Shown: positions 53,712 to 63,462, counted from the first letter of the stretch. The stretch: DNA of 64,000 bases from Leptospira soteropolitanensis (GCF_026151655.1 NZ_JAMQPN010000010.1:73932-137931), one strand, 5' to 3'. Notes: generated by a model from the letters alone, not told the origin. A program made the numbers and translations.

Positions 53712-55181
53712 ATGTTGAAGAAGCTTCTCACAACGATAGTATTCCTAGTGTGTTTGTCTGTGACAACAGCGGGTTTATTTGCTGAGGACCCAACTCCGGT
53801 TCAGGCGCAGACAACCACTCAGGAAGAAACAGGACATTCGTCTCATGGCGAATCAGTACATCAGGAACTACCATATTGGTCGGTTTTACCTTTTGTTGCC
53901 ATATTACTTTCCATTGCAATCTTACCGGTTGCCTCTCACAAAACTTCTCATTGGTGGGAAGACAATAATAACAAATTGATACTTGCAGTGGGACTTGGAG
54001 CCATTTCTTTTGTGGTTCTTCTCATTTATGGTTACAGCCATAATATTGTGCACACAGTTTTCTTTGATTATATACCATTTATCATTTTGCTCGGATCTTT
54101 GTTTTACATCTCCGGTGGAATAGTGATTAAGGGTGATATTCATGCAACTCCTCTTAACAACACATTATACTTGCTAATTGGTGCTGGTCTTGCTTCCTTT
54201 ATTGGAACAACAGGTGCCTCTATGTTACTCATTCGTCCTTTGTTAAAAACAAATAGCGAAAGAAAACATGTAGTTCACACGGTTGTGTTTTTTATTTTCC
54301 TTGTTTCCAACATTGGTGGATCTTTAACACCACTCGGTGATCCTCCACTTTTTCTCGGATATTTGAAAGGTGTTCCTTTCACTTGGACATTCAAACTATT
54401 ACCTGAGATGTTGGTTGCGGTAGCAATTTTACTCACTGTTTATTTTGTTTGGGATACTTTTGCATATAAGAAAGAAACCAAAAAAGATTTAAAACGTGAT
54501 GATAAACTTGCGACTCCTTTTTCTATTGGAGGCCAAGTCAACTTCATCTGGTTGCTCGGTGTGATTTTAGCGGTTGCTTTTTTAAATAGTAACTACATTC
54601 CAGAAATCAATGAAACTCCTACACTTGGATTTATCCGTGAAGCAGTACTCATTGTGCTGATTGGTCTTTCAAAATTTACTTCCAAAGAAGAAAATCGTAA
54701 GTTCAATAACTTTACTCTCCATCCGATTCAAGAGGTGGCCTACCTATTCATTGGTATTTTTATTACAATGATTCCTGCTCTTGTTTTACTTGAGGCACAT
54801 GGTAAGGAATTGGGAATCACTCAAAATTGGCAGTTTTTCTGGGCCACTGGAGCTTTCTCCTCTGTTTTAGACAATGCTCCAACTTACTTAACTTTTGGGT
54901 CGTTGGCTTCTGGGCTTCTCACTCCTGCGGGTGCAGCAAGCCCTCTCACATTGGGGCAGTTCATTGGAAATGTCCAAGCAGAAGAGATTTTAAAAGCTAT
55001 TTCTGTGGGTGCGGTGTTTATGGGTGCAAACACTTATATTGGTAATGCTCCTAACTTCATGGTAAAATCCGTTGCAGAAGAAAACAAAGTTAAAATGCCA
55101 TCTTTTGGTGGATACTTAGCATATTCTATGGGAATTTTAGTTCCTGTTTTTATTCTAATTACTTTCGTGTTCTTCGTCTAA
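53712..55181 (+). CDS. NhaD-like sodium:proton antiporter
   Basis: A 489-residue protein. The ATG at 53712 has AGGA about 8 bases upstream and opens a signal-like segment (LLTTIVFLVCLSVTTAGLFA). A His/Gln-rich linker follows, then about 11-12 membrane helices with conserved loops: ASFIGTTGASMLLIRPLLKTN, VSNIGGSLTPLGDPPLFLGY, SSVLDNAPTYLTF and VFMGANTYIGNAPNFMVKS. This is the ion-transporter family of NhaD, which expels Na+ for H+. A cleaved signal before the first helix is as expected for that group. A strong terminator follows. Confidence 0.88.
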   Translation: MLKKLLTTIVFLVCLSVTTAGLFAEDPTPVQAQTTTQEETGHSSHGESVHQELPYWSVLPFVAILLSIAILPVASHKTSHWWEDNNNKLILAVGLGAISFVVLLIYGYSHNIVHTVFFDYIPFIILLGSLFYISGGIVIKGDIHATPLNNTLYLLIGAGLASFIGTTGASMLLIRPLLKTNSERKHVVHTVVFFIFLVSNIGGSLTPLGDPPLFLGYLKGVPFTWTFKLLPEMLVAVAILLTVYFVWDTFAYKKETKKDLKRDDKLATPFSIGGQVNFIWLLGVILAVAFLNSNYIPEINETPTLGFIREAVLIVLIGLSKFTSKEENRKFNNFTLHPIQEVAYLFIGIFITMIPALVLLEAHGKELGITQNWQFFWATGAFSSVLDNAPTYLTFGSLASGLLTPAGAASPLTLGQFIGNVQAEEILKAISVGAVFMGANTYIGNAPNFMVKSVAEENKVKMPSFGGYLAYSMGILVPVFILITFVFFV

Positions 55182-55191
55182 ACTTTTGGAC

Positions 55192-55215
55192 AAACCGGGG
55201 AATCTCCCCGGTTTT
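55192..55215 (+). terminator. rho-independent terminator
   Basis: AAACCGGGGA (55192-55201) pairs perfectly with TCCCCGGTTT (55205-55214) around a 3-base loop, ending in TTTT. It closes the antiporter transcript. Its right edge is only 8 bases from the TTG start of the lyase gene, so it either also attenuates that gene or the lyase is read from a further start. Confidence 0.85.
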
Positions 55216-55223
55216 AAATCATC

Positions 55224-56729
55224 TTGAATTTATCTACACTCCAATCTTTATCCCAAACAGGTTCCCTTGTCCATTTAACTTCCGTTCGTCTTAAAATGGA
55301 AACAGAACGAAATCAATTAGAATCTATTTTAGAGTTTTCGAAAGAAAAACTAGTTTATGGGATTCATACTGGCTTTGGTCCACATGCTTTTACATCCAAT
55401 GAAGATATGGAAAAGATCCAAAAATCTTTAATCTACCATTTGACTGTGGAGCCTGTATTTTCTGCGGACGGAATTCCCCATTCTCATTTGAGTCATACTG
55501 AAGCAAGGGCAGTCCTTGCTGCAAGGATTCATTGTTTGTCACTTGGCGGATCTGGTATTCGTTTTGAAACATTAGAATTATTGAATACACTTTTAGAGTT
55601 GGATTGTATTCCGGTATTACCAGAAAAAGGTTCTCTTTCGGCTTCAGGAGATTTGATTCCACTCAGTTATATCCCTTTGGCACTCCTCGGTGAATCTGGG
55701 TTTACGGGTAAAGGAAGGGAATTAGGGCCTAGCAGGTGGAATGGCAAAACTTCTCAAATTCCAGGTTTGCCTTGGTTTCCCAAGGCAAAGGAAGCAATAT
55801 CTCTTACCAATGGAACAAGTTTTACGACAGCTCTCCTTGGACTCCAGGTGCTCGAATTTAGAAATTTACTTTCCTATTCTTTGGAACTTCTCGAGTATTT
55901 ATTTAGTTTTCATTCTGTTTTCTCTGATGCTTTTCATCCTGAGTATCACAATCACAAACAATTTAATGGACCCAAAGAAATCGTTCGTATCCTTTATCCC
56001 ATTGTTGCAAAGCATTCTAGACAAAAAAAAGAGGGTAGTCGAATCCAGGATATTTATTCCATTCGATGTATTCCCCAAATTCTTGGTTCCATTTTAGATG
56101 AACTTATCTCAGTTGGAATTATCGTAGAACAAGAATTAAATTCACTTTCGGACAATCCTGTTTTGATTTCTGGTGAGGATGGAATGCGATTTGCCGAAGG
56201 CGGTGGGTTTTATGCCGCACAAGTCAGTTTTGCCGCAGATCGTCTGCAAAATGCGATGGCGGTTTGGTTTACTTGGGCGGATCGTTTTTTAAATTATCTT
56301 TATGAACCCAAAGAGAATGGAGAGTTCCCGCTTATGTTATCAGACAAACCTGGTACTTACGCTGGTTTATCTGGATTAGGGCTTATGTCAACTCACCTAA
56401 CAGCTGAAGTTCGTCGGGATAGTATGCCGGGATCAGTACAATCTGTTCCAACCAATGGCAATAACCAAGACATTGTTCCTATGGGTGCGATTTCGGTATT
56501 AAGAAATCGTAGAACGGTTGCTAATGGGTATAAGTTGTTATCTATATTGGCTTTTTCGGTTTTTCAAAGTTCTCGGTTTGCCAATAGAAAAGATTTGGTT
56601 CCAAATAAAGATTTGTTTGCCGGCCTAAAGACAATGGCAGCGGATAGAAGTCTGGATTTTGAAATCCAGACTTTAATGGAAAGGCTAAAGAATACTACTT
56701 CTTCTCTTGTAAAGATTCCAAACGGTTGA
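55224..56729 (+). CDS. aromatic amino acid lyase, tyrosine-type selectivity residues
   Basis: A 501-residue MIO enzyme. The cofactor triad is Ala 140, Ser 141, Gly 142 in SLSASGDLIPLSY, and VYGIHTGFG (Tyr 45) is present. At the substrate pocket it has YHLTVE, with His 72 and Leu 73, as in bacterial tyrosine ammonia-lyase; histidine lyases have Ser-His and phenylalanine lyases Phe-Leu there. Near the C-terminus it has NNQDIVPMG, like PAL/TAL, where histidine lyases show QEDH. Conversion of tyrosine to coumarate and ammonia is thus more likely than histidine breakdown. The start is TTG; ATG 55296 would remove part of the N-terminal domain. Confidence 0.82.
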   Translation: MNLSTLQSLSQTGSLVHLTSVRLKMETERNQLESILEFSKEKLVYGIHTGFGPHAFTSNEDMEKIQKSLIYHLTVEPVFSADGIPHSHLSHTEARAVLAARIHCLSLGGSGIRFETLELLNTLLELDCIPVLPEKGSLSASGDLIPLSYIPLALLGESGFTGKGRELGPSRWNGKTSQIPGLPWFPKAKEAISLTNGTSFTTALLGLQVLEFRNLLSYSLELLEYLFSFHSVFSDAFHPEYHNHKQFNGPKEIVRILYPIVAKHSRQKKEGSRIQDIYSIRCIPQILGSILDELISVGIIVEQELNSLSDNPVLISGEDGMRFAEGGGFYAAQVSFAADRLQNAMAVWFTWADRFLNYLYEPKENGEFPLMLSDKPGTYAGLSGLGLMSTHLTAEVRRDSMPGSVQSVPTNGNNQDIVPMGAISVLRNRRTVANGYKLLSILAFSVFQSSRFANRKDLVPNKDLFAGLKTMAADRSLDFEIQTLMERLKNTTSSLVKIPNG

Positions 56730-57678
56730 GACCAAACCCAAGCACAAGACCGAGAACCAGTGCTGCGAGTGGGATTTGTGTTTCACTAAAATCATTTGGC
56801 AGAATATTCTTTGCCGTTGCAATTTGAATGTCTCGTTTTACTTCTCCGGATCTTCCTACAATTGCCTGACCATGTGCATAATCTTTGAAAGGCCAAAGAA
56901 TAAAAAAGGATCCGAGAATTAGGCCCAAAAGAAAAGTCATTGTATGGGATTTATATTTTACAAATAACCATTTAACGAAATGAGTAAAAATGAGAAGTCC
57001 TAATAAACATCCAATTCCAAATGCTCCGAGAAAAATGATCGAACTTGGTTCGAGGATGGTTGAAAGTTTCCCAATCACAATTTGGTATTCACCGAGTACA
57101 AGCATGATGTAAGATCCAGAAATTCCAGGTAGGATCATCGCAGAAATGGCAATGGCTCCTGTAAGAAAAGCAATGAGTGGATTTTCAGAACCAGTTGTAT
57201 CGCCCATAAAAAAACTTGGGACAATGGTAAGAAGGATTCCTGGGATCAGGAATAACCAAATAAAAAAGCTGTGTTTTTCTATTAGCTTGTATGGAACTGC
57301 TAGAGAGGGGATGATGAGCCCAATGAATAAGGCCAGTGTTGCTTGTGGGTGGTTTTGGAGTAAAAACTGGATGAGTTTGGCGCCCGATACAACGGATAAT
57401 AAAAGACCAATTCCTAAAAACACTAGAAACCAAAAATCGATCCTTTTCATTTCTAAAGTAAAACGTTTTCTCACATCTTCTTTCCAAAATCCAAATAGGA
57501 ATGCTAACGAAGCTTTGATGGTATCCAAGTTTAGGGAAGTGATGGCTGTGATTAATCTGTCATAAAGTCCAAGGATGAGTGCAAAAGTCCCTCCGGAAAC
57601 ACCGGGTATGAGATTGGCAATCCCGATGAGAAAACCATTGAGAAGGCAGAATAGAATTTCTTTTTTCGATAGAGGCAT
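56695..57678 (-). CDS. DUF368 undecaprenyl-phosphate translocase candidate
   Basis: A 327-residue membrane protein with about nine helices. Two similar motifs mark the family: NLIPGVSGGTFALILGLYDR (about 22-41) and ILPGISGSYIMLVLGEY (about 182-198). DUF368 members (PopT/UptA type) return undecaprenyl phosphate to the inner face of the membrane. The WecA/MraY-like gene 27 bases upstream, on the same strand, uses the same carrier, which supports the assignment. The 3' end overlaps the lyase gene by 35 bases in the opposite direction. Confidence 0.88.
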   Translation of the reverse strand: MPLSKKEILFCLLNGFLIGIANLIPGVSGGTFALILGLYDRLITAITSLNLDTIKASLAFLFGFWKEDVRKRFTLEMKRIDFWFLVFLGIGLLLSVVSGAKLIQFLLQNHPQATLALFIGLIIPSLAVPYKLIEKHSFFIWLFLIPGILLTIVPSFFMGDTTGSENPLIAFLTGAIAISAMILPGISGSYIMLVLGEYQIVIGKLSTILEPSSIIFLGAFGIGCLLGLLIFTHFVKWLFVKYKSHTMTFLLGLILGSFFILWPFKDYAHGQAIVGRSGEVKRDIQIATAKNILPNDFSETQIPLAALVLGLVLGFGLNRLESLQEKK

Positions 57679-57705
57679 AAAGGAAAGGATTGGAGTCCGA
57701 ATACT

Positions 57706-58773
57706 TTATGCAAGGTTTTTTCGAGGGATCAAAAACCAAAGTAGCCCATAACTGATTGCTGAAAAAAGAAATAGGATGAGAAATATTTCTATATGGGAAG
57801 TTCCATTTGTTTTTAAGACAAAATGGATACAAACGATAAAAAGGTTTAAGAGGGAGAAAATACAAAGGGATCCAATTTTTCCTAATTTGGTTTCTGTGAT
57901 CCTCTGAAAGAGGTGTTCTCTGTGGGCAGAGAATATATGTTTTTTTTGGAAGAATCGTTTGATTAAGGTAAAAATTCCGTCCAACCAAAAGTAAGGGAAC
58001 AGATAAAAATAATCTGTAATGTCCCAAACTCCCGATTTTTGTGTTTCCCACTTTCCAACAAACAACGGTAATGCCATCACGAAAAAACCTAAAGCTAGAG
58101 AACCACTATCTCCCATAAATAGTTTGGCTCTTGGAAAATTATAAAATATAAATCCAAACATCGAAAGGAACAAGATTCCATAGAAACTATAGCCAGTATT
58201 TCCTATGGAGTAAAAATCGGGAGCTACGGTCACTAAAGAAAAATAAGATAAGAATAGTGTCGTGACTAAATACCAATCCATTCCATCCATAAAGTTTACC
58301 AAATTTACGGCAAAGACAATGACGATGGTAAGGATAAATACTTGGAGGAGGATGGAAGGTAGATCGAACCCAAAATATGTGAGCAATGGACTCGTCCCAA
58401 TTAAAAATACAGCCACCAAACTGAATTCTAGAAATAAACGAAGTTTGGGACTGAGATGATATAAATCATCAATGAAACCTATAATAGAAAAAGTAAATAT
58501 TCCAGCTAACAAAAGATAAATGTCTTTTTTCTGGCTTTCGTTTTCGGGTAGGGGAAATAAATCTCCCGTTTGGGGGTAAAAAAACAAAAAAAGGACAGAG
58601 ATAAGAAACAGGGGGATAAAAAACATTCCGCCTGATTTTTTTGTGATTACGTTGTGGAGACTCCGTTCGTTTGGCACATCTTTGACCCCAAATCGGGAAT
58701 AGACATAAAATGAATGCAAAATAAGGCTAAGAATCGCGAGAATGGCAAACATTGGAGGGAAAAAATAGACCAT
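57706..58773 (-). CDS. WecA/MraY-family undecaprenyl-phosphate sugar transferase
   Basis: A 355-residue protein with about 11 membrane helices. The cytoplasmic loops carry the family motifs: VPNERSLHNVITKKSGG, IGFIDDLYHL, NLVNFMDGMDW, LFMGDSGSLALGF with the catalytic Asp region, and the carbohydrate-recognition loop AHREHLFQRI. The HREH motif puts it with WecA/WbpL-like enzymes rather than MraY. It moves a sugar-1-phosphate to undecaprenyl phosphate and starts an O-antigen or another envelope glycan; the sugar is not known. ATG 58773 or 58752 are possible starts. Confidence 0.88.
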   Translation of the reverse strand: MVYFFPPMFAILAILSLILHSFYVYSRFGVKDVPNERSLHNVITKKSGGMFFIPLFLISVLFLFFYPQTGDLFPLPENESQKKDIYLLLAGIFTFSIIGFIDDLYHLSPKLRLFLEFSLVAVFLIGTSPLLTYFGFDLPSILLQVFILTIVIVFAVNLVNFMDGMDWYLVTTLFLSYFSLVTVAPDFYSIGNTGYSFYGILFLSMFGFIFYNFPRAKLFMGDSGSLALGFFVMALPLFVGKWETQKSGVWDITDYFYLFPYFWLDGIFTLIKRFFQKKHIFSAHREHLFQRITETKLGKIGSLCIFSLLNLFIVCIHFVLKTNGTSHIEIFLILFLFSAISYGLLWFLIPRKNLA

Positions 58774-58850
58774 TTTCGCAAAGTTTATCGATACGGGGTC
58801 TTTTGGCAGTTTTTTATTGCAAAATTCAGTCCCTCTTCGATGTTTAATTT

Positions 58851-59735
58851 ATGTTTCAGGGCGTTTATACCGCGGTCATCACCCCCTTTCGCCAGGGGAA
58901 AATCGATTATGATAGTTATTTTAAAATCCTAGAAAACCAGATTCGCTCAGGCGTGGCGGGTGTGGTTCCCTGTGGGACAACCGGGGAATCTCCCACCCTT
59001 TCTTATGAGGAACATAAGGAACTCATCCAAAAGACCGTAAAAGTGGTGGCAGGGAAAATCCAAGTCATAGCCGGGACTGGTTCCAACTCTACAAAAGAGG
59101 CTATTGAACTGACTGAGTCTGCTTGTGCTGATGGAGTGGACGGGATCCTAACGGTCAATCCATATTACAACAAACCTACACAAGAGGGAATGTATCGCCA
59201 TTTTACAGAGATTGCCAATGTATCTTCCAAACCAGTCATGTTGTACAACATCCCAGGAAGAACCAATGTCAACTTACTTCCAGAAACGGTAGCAAGGCTT
59301 GCGGCCCATCCAAAAATTGCCGCCATCAAAGAAGCGACTGGTGATTTAGGGCAAATGGCAAAGGTCATCGCTGCCACGCCACCTGACTTTGATTTGTTGT
59401 CGGGTGATGATAACTTAACTTTGCCTGTGTTATCCATCGGTGGAAAAGGAGTCGTTTCTGTCGTATCGAATCTTTTCCCACGCGCCTGTGTGGATATGGT
59501 TTCCTTATATTTACGAGGCGACTTAGAAGCTTCTAAAAAGATTTATTACAAACTTCTTCCTGTGTTTATCAATGCCTTTATTGAAACCAATCCCATTCCC
59601 ATCAAAGCAGCTATGAGTTGGTTTGGGTACTGTGAAAATGAACTTCGTCTTCCAATGACTTCTTTATCTGAGGGATCACCAGCCGAAGCCTTTAAAAAAA
59701 TTGTATTCCAATTAAAAGAGGAAGGCATTGTCTAA
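58851..59735 (+). CDS. dapA: 4-hydroxy-tetrahydrodipicolinate synthase
   Basis: A 294-residue class I aldolase that condenses pyruvate with aspartate semialdehyde in the lysine/diaminopimelate pathway. The motifs are [58 protein letters not shown] and the Schiff-base lysine in AAIKEATGD. Length is standard. The ATG lies about 75 bases from the divergent transferase gene. The dapB start is within its last codons. Confidence 0.96.
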   Translation: MFQGVYTAVITPFRQGKIDYDSYFKILENQIRSGVAGVVPCGTTGESPTLSYEEHKELIQKTVKVVAGKIQVIAGTGSNSTKEAIELTESACADGVDGILTVNPYYNKPTQEGMYRHFTEIANVSSKPVMLYNIPGRTNVNLLPETVARLAAHPKIAAIKEATGDLGQMAKVIAATPPDFDLLSGDDNLTLPVLSIGGKGVVSVVSNLFPRACVDMVSLYLRGDLEASKKIYYKLLPVFINAFIETNPIPIKAAMSWFGYCENELRLPMTSLSEGSPAEAFKKIVFQLKEEGIV

Positions 59736-60531
59736 AATCAAAGTAGGTGTTATCGGCGCTGGGGGAAGGATGGGGAAGGCCATCATCCAAGTGCTTTCTT
59801 TGTCCAAAAAATCAGAGTTAAGTGCTGCAGTGGTTCGGGAAGGTGCTGTTTATACAGGATTTGATTCAGGAAACCATGCCGGGATCAAAGAAACAGGAAT
59901 TTTACTATCTCCCGACTTACAAAAAGCATGTGAGAATTCAGACGTCCTTATTGATTTTAGTACACACACTGGTTTTGAATCCATTTTGAATATGGCCCTA
60001 ACTAATAAAAAACCTTTGGTTATCGGCACAACGGGATTAACCGATGCGGATAAGGCACTCATTCAATCTGCTGCAAACTCAATTCCTATTGTTTTTTCGC
60101 CTAACATGTCTGTCGGTGTAAATCTTTTGTTTAAATTAACTGAGATCGCAGCAAAAGTGTTAGATGAAGATTTTGATGTTGAAGTTCTCGATATTCATCA
60201 TAGACATAAAAAGGATGCACCTTCTGGAACGGCCATGTATTTAAAAGAAGTTCTTTTGAATGCAACTAAACGTTCGGAAGAAAACGTTATTTATGGTCGT
60301 CACGGAATGTATTCGGAAAGAGACCAAAAAGAAATCGCCATGCATACAATGCGAGCCGGTGAAGTGGTCGGTGAACATACTGTATATTTTTTAAGTTCAG
60401 AAGAAAGAATAGAAATCACACACAAAGCCCAAGATCGTAAAACATTTGCTACAGGTGCAGTGAAAGCAGCAGAGTTTTTACATGGAAAATCGAAAGGCCT
60501 TTATAATATGTTTGATGTTTTAGGAATATAA
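59728..60531 (+). CDS. dapB: 4-hydroxy-tetrahydrodipicolinate reductase
   Basis: A 267-residue enzyme for the next step after DapA. The nucleotide-binding motif is [13 protein letters not shown], with [10 protein letters not shown] and GTTGL, and the catalytic [36 protein letters not shown] and [12 protein letters not shown] complete the family pattern. The start is TTG at 59728, preceded by AGGAAGG, and it overlaps the dapA stop by 8 bases. cdaA follows after one base. Confidence 0.96.
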   Translation: MSKIKVGVIGAGGRMGKAIIQVLSLSKKSELSAAVVREGAVYTGFDSGNHAGIKETGILLSPDLQKACENSDVLIDFSTHTGFESILNMALTNKKPLVIGTTGLTDADKALIQSAANSIPIVFSPNMSVGVNLLFKLTEIAAKVLDEDFDVEVLDIHHRHKKDAPSGTAMYLKEVLLNATKRSEENVIYGRHGMYSERDQKEIAMHTMRAGEVVGEHTVYFLSSEERIEITHKAQDRKTFATGAVKAAEFLHGKSKGLYNMFDVLGI

Positions 60532-60532
60532 A

Positions 60533-61363
60533 TTGGATTTTTTTCGAGGATTATATATCATTCCCTGGAGTAAAAATTATATCTCCATATCTTTAGATGT
60601 ATTAATCGTCGCATTTTTAATTTATAAAACTTATACTACACTCAGAAGAACACGGGGAATTCAACTGCTTCTCGGTGTTGGAATCATTTGGATTTCAGGA
60701 AGCCTTGCCGAATATTTAGGTTTCGAACTTTTGGAATGGATTCTTACAAATATCAGGCCGGCCCTTGTGTTTGCTATCATTGTACTCTTGCAACCAGAGC
60801 TAAGAAGGCTAACGGGTGATTTGGCAAGGATAAGACTCCTTAGATTATTTTTTCTTAAACCAACTTTTGATTTAGACCCGATTGTGGAAGCAGTCCGGAT
60901 CATGTCGCAAGAAAAAACAGGATCAATCATTGTTCTCGTTAAAGACATTAGTTTAAAGGATATTTCAGAAAATGCGGTACCTTTGGATGCTCAAGTAACC
61001 TCTGAAGTTTTACAGACTATTTTCTTTAAGAATTCCCCTTTGCATGATGGCGCAGTCATTATTGAACAAAACCGAATTGTTTGTGCAGCTTCCTATTTAC
61101 CTATGAGTAGTTCTGTGGAAATTTCCACATTAGGCGCAAGGCACCGATCCGCATTGGGCCTTTCGGAAGAAACCGATGCCATTATTATAGTCACTTCAGA
61201 AGAAACCGGTGATATTACCATCTGTTATGAAGGAGAAATGATACATCCAGTTAAACCGCTTGAGCTAAAAGCTTTAGTAAGTAGCTTAATGACGGGAACT
61301 AGAAAGGCTAAAGATGATTCTCTCCGTAAATCAAAAGAGAAAGATACCGGAGTGAGTATATGA
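60533..61363 (+). CDS. cdaA: diadenylate cyclase CdaA
   Basis: A 276-residue membrane enzyme that makes c-di-AMP from two ATP. Three N-terminal membrane helices (about 15-90) are followed by the DisA_N domain with LHDGAVII (the DGA motif) and GARHRSALGLSE (the RHR motif), both needed for activity. The start is TTG with AGGA upstream, one base past dapB. It overlaps the cdaR start as ATGA. A link to lysine/diaminopimelate genes suggests coordination with cell-wall synthesis, as seen for cdaA with glmM in Firmicutes. Confidence 0.94.
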   Translation: MDFFRGLYIIPWSKNYISISLDVLIVAFLIYKTYTTLRRTRGIQLLLGVGIIWISGSLAEYLGFELLEWILTNIRPALVFAIIVLLQPELRRLTGDLARIRLLRLFFLKPTFDLDPIVEAVRIMSQEKTGSIIVLVKDISLKDISENAVPLDAQVTSEVLQTIFFKNSPLHDGAVIIEQNRIVCAASYLPMSSSVEISTLGARHRSALGLSEETDAIIIVTSEETGDITICYEGEMIHPVKPLELKALVSSLMTGTRKAKDDSLRKSKEKDTGVSI

Positions 61364-62409
61364 TCTCGAAAGTATATGGGAAATTAGTTCGAAATTGGAA
61401 GGCCAAACTTGTTTCATTAATCATTGCCAGTATTTTTTACGTAAATTTACAAAATTCCAAAGTATTAATTAAAACAATTAATGTACCAGTCGACTATCCA
61501 AAGTTATCCGGTAATTTAAGTTATTCCAAAAATCCAGAAAAAACCATACCTGTCCGTGTAGAAGGTTTGAAAGACGTTGTTAATTACTATTCACAATTTA
61601 TGAAAGCTGTCATTGATCCAGAGGATGTCCAACTGGGTGTTACTGAGGTTCCGATAAAAAAAATTGTGGGTGTTCCTAGTGGCGTAAAAGTTACTAAACT
61701 CAAAAAAACAGTTCCTGTTGAAATTGAATCCCGCGGATTAAAAGTGGTTCCATTGGAAGTAACATTTGAAGGAGCACCACCAGCTAACTTTGAAAAGCTG
61801 ACTCAGATTGTAAGTCCACAAAAAATCACAATTAGCGGCAAACCACAAGATTTAGAAAAAATCACCAAGGTTGTATTGCCAGAAATTTCTCTAACTGATA
61901 GAAAAGAGCCATTTGCAAAAACTGTAAGGATTCCTGATCTTCCGAAAGGCGTCACAGTGCTCGGTTCTCGCGATGTTACGGTCAATGTTAACATCATTCC
62001 ACTTTCCTATAAAACAGGAGAGCAGACTGCTTCGGGCATTCCCATTGTATGTTCTGGATTGGATTCGCGTTTAGACGCAGAGTTATCGGAAGAACAAGTT
62101 GCAATCCGCTATTTTTCTTTAAAACCCATTCGTTCTGCACAAATCCTCACTGGGATTACCGCACAAGTTCCTTGTAATTATATTTTTGATCCGATTAAAA
62201 ACAAAATCATTCCTGAGTTGCAGCCACAAGTTGCCAAGGTTCGGGTCATTAAAAACAAAGACTTAAAAGGGATTGAGATTCTACAAATCAGTCCTGAAAA
62301 AATTGAAATTCGATATAAAGTGAAAGAACAACAAAACCCAGATTCAGATCCTACCGATGATGGAACTGGAATGGAAGGTCCTGGTACAGTCCCTTCCGAT
62401 AGATCTTAA
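61360..62409 (+). CDS. cdaR: YbbR-domain regulator of CdaA
   Basis: A 349-residue protein with a single N-terminal membrane helix (about 14-29, AKLVSLIIASIFYVNLQ) and three or four YbbR repeats outside the membrane. They can be seen as NVPVDYPKLSG...EKTIPVRVEG, VVPLEVTFEGAPP...ITISGKPQDLEKI, and a more divergent third part with IPIVCSGLDSRLDAELSE. The Pro-rich acidic tail looks disordered. In Firmicutes YbbR/CdaR binds and controls CdaA, and the ATGA overlap with cdaA fits that here. Few residues lie in the cytoplasm. Confidence 0.85.
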   Translation: MISKVYGKLVRNWKAKLVSLIIASIFYVNLQNSKVLIKTINVPVDYPKLSGNLSYSKNPEKTIPVRVEGLKDVVNYYSQFMKAVIDPEDVQLGVTEVPIKKIVGVPSGVKVTKLKKTVPVEIESRGLKVVPLEVTFEGAPPANFEKLTQIVSPQKITISGKPQDLEKITKVVLPEISLTDRKEPFAKTVRIPDLPKGVTVLGSRDVTVNVNIIPLSYKTGEQTASGIPIVCSGLDSRLDAELSEEQVAIRYFSLKPIRSAQILTGITAQVPCNYIFDPIKNKIIPELQPQVAKVRVIKNKDLKGIEILQISPEKIEIRYKVKEQQNPDSDPTDDGTGMEGPGTVPSDRS

Positions 62410-62488
62410 TTCTTTATTTGGAATAAACGTTAACGATTGGATTCTCAAGTTCTTAATACCAAAATCATTCCAATTTATAGTCCAGATT

Positions 62489-63385
62489 CTATTTTAGAAA
62501 TTCGTAGATTTCTTTAAAACATTCTTCCGGGTTCTCCCACTGCGGATAATGTCCAATCGAATCCCAACGTATGAGTTTTTTATTTTTAATCGGAAGTTTT
62601 TCTATTTCCTCTGCTAGGTGGCTTCCACTCACAGGATCCTCTCCTCCATTGATAAAAAGTAATGGAACTTCTGTTTGAAGAAGGGCATTTTTCCAACGTT
62701 CTCCGTGAACTCTTCTTTCTTTAATGTATTTAAGGAGTTTGTGTGGGATCAAAACATTGTTTGGATAAGTGATGAGTTTCCAAAGTACGGAAATTTCTTT
62801 GTCACTTGGTTTTGTTTGTTTTCCAAATACTTGTGAAAAAGCCACTCCAAATTTTTTTTCATTATAAAACCTTGATAAAAAAGCACCTAATACTGGTGTG
62901 GCGAGGAGTTTTTGTTTGAATGTGGGTCTATGGAGATGGGGAAAAAGTCCTCCGTTTAGAAAAACGGCTCCATCAATTTCATACTTACGATCACTCCTTT
63001 CTAAGTGTCTTGCTAAAATTTCTTGGCCTACACTCACTGCATAATCGTGAAAAACAAACTTCACTCTTCGCAGTGCATTCTTTTCAATAAAGTTTTCTAT
63101 AATATCAGTTTGTTCTATTAATGTGTATTTATGATTTTTTGGTTTTGAAGAATAACCGAATCCTAAAAAATCAATGGCGATAGTATTAAAATAACGTGAA
63201 AGTCCGTTAAAGATTTTGGAATAGTCCCAAGAGGAAGTAGGGAATCCATGAAGTAGAATTAAGTTTTGTCCTCTTCCTTCTTGGATATAAAAAATTTGAA
63301 ACTTCTTATATTCGAAAAATTTACCAGCAGCTAACCATTCAGTAGCGTTCTTTTTTGGAAAGTTTAGATCAACCATATCCGACAT
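62489..63385 (-). CDS. alpha/beta hydrolase resembling MEST/PEG1
   Basis: A 298-residue alpha/beta hydrolase. It shows LILLHGFPTSSWDYSKI (oxyanion loop 46-49), AIDFLGFGYSSKP, and the nucleophile elbow FHDYAVSVGQE, where the nucleophile is Asp 114 rather than Ser. FLNGGLFPHLHRPTFKQKLL and IGHYPQWENPEE (the His) follow. These blocks match animal MEST (mesoderm-specific transcript) proteins in order. With Asp as nucleophile, an epoxide hydrolase or haloalkane dehalogenase-like reaction is expected, but no substrate is known for MEST. ATG 63385 is chosen; ATG 63376 is possible. Confidence 0.8.
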   Translation of the reverse strand: MSDMVDLNFPKKNATEWLAAGKFFEYKKFQIFYIQEGRGQNLILLHGFPTSSWDYSKIFNGLSRYFNTIAIDFLGFGYSSKPKNHKYTLIEQTDIIENFIEKNALRRVKFVFHDYAVSVGQEILARHLERSDRKYEIDGAVFLNGGLFPHLHRPTFKQKLLATPVLGAFLSRFYNEKKFGVAFSQVFGKQTKPSDKEISVLWKLITYPNNVLIPHKLLKYIKERRVHGERWKNALLQTEVPLLFINGGEDPVSGSHLAEEIEKLPIKNKKLIRWDSIGHYPQWENPEECFKEIYEFLK

Positions 63386-63462
63386 AGAACAACAAAAGAG
63401 GAAGTGAGTCAAATAGAAGAATTTGCTACTTTCTCTTTTCTCGAAAACCGATCATTAAAGGG

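Noticed and set aside
56649..56672. Perfect 11-base inverted repeat with a 2-base gap
   Set aside because: It lies inside the lyase coding region, no T-run follows, and the reading frame explains the sequence; a chance or mild mRNA structure.
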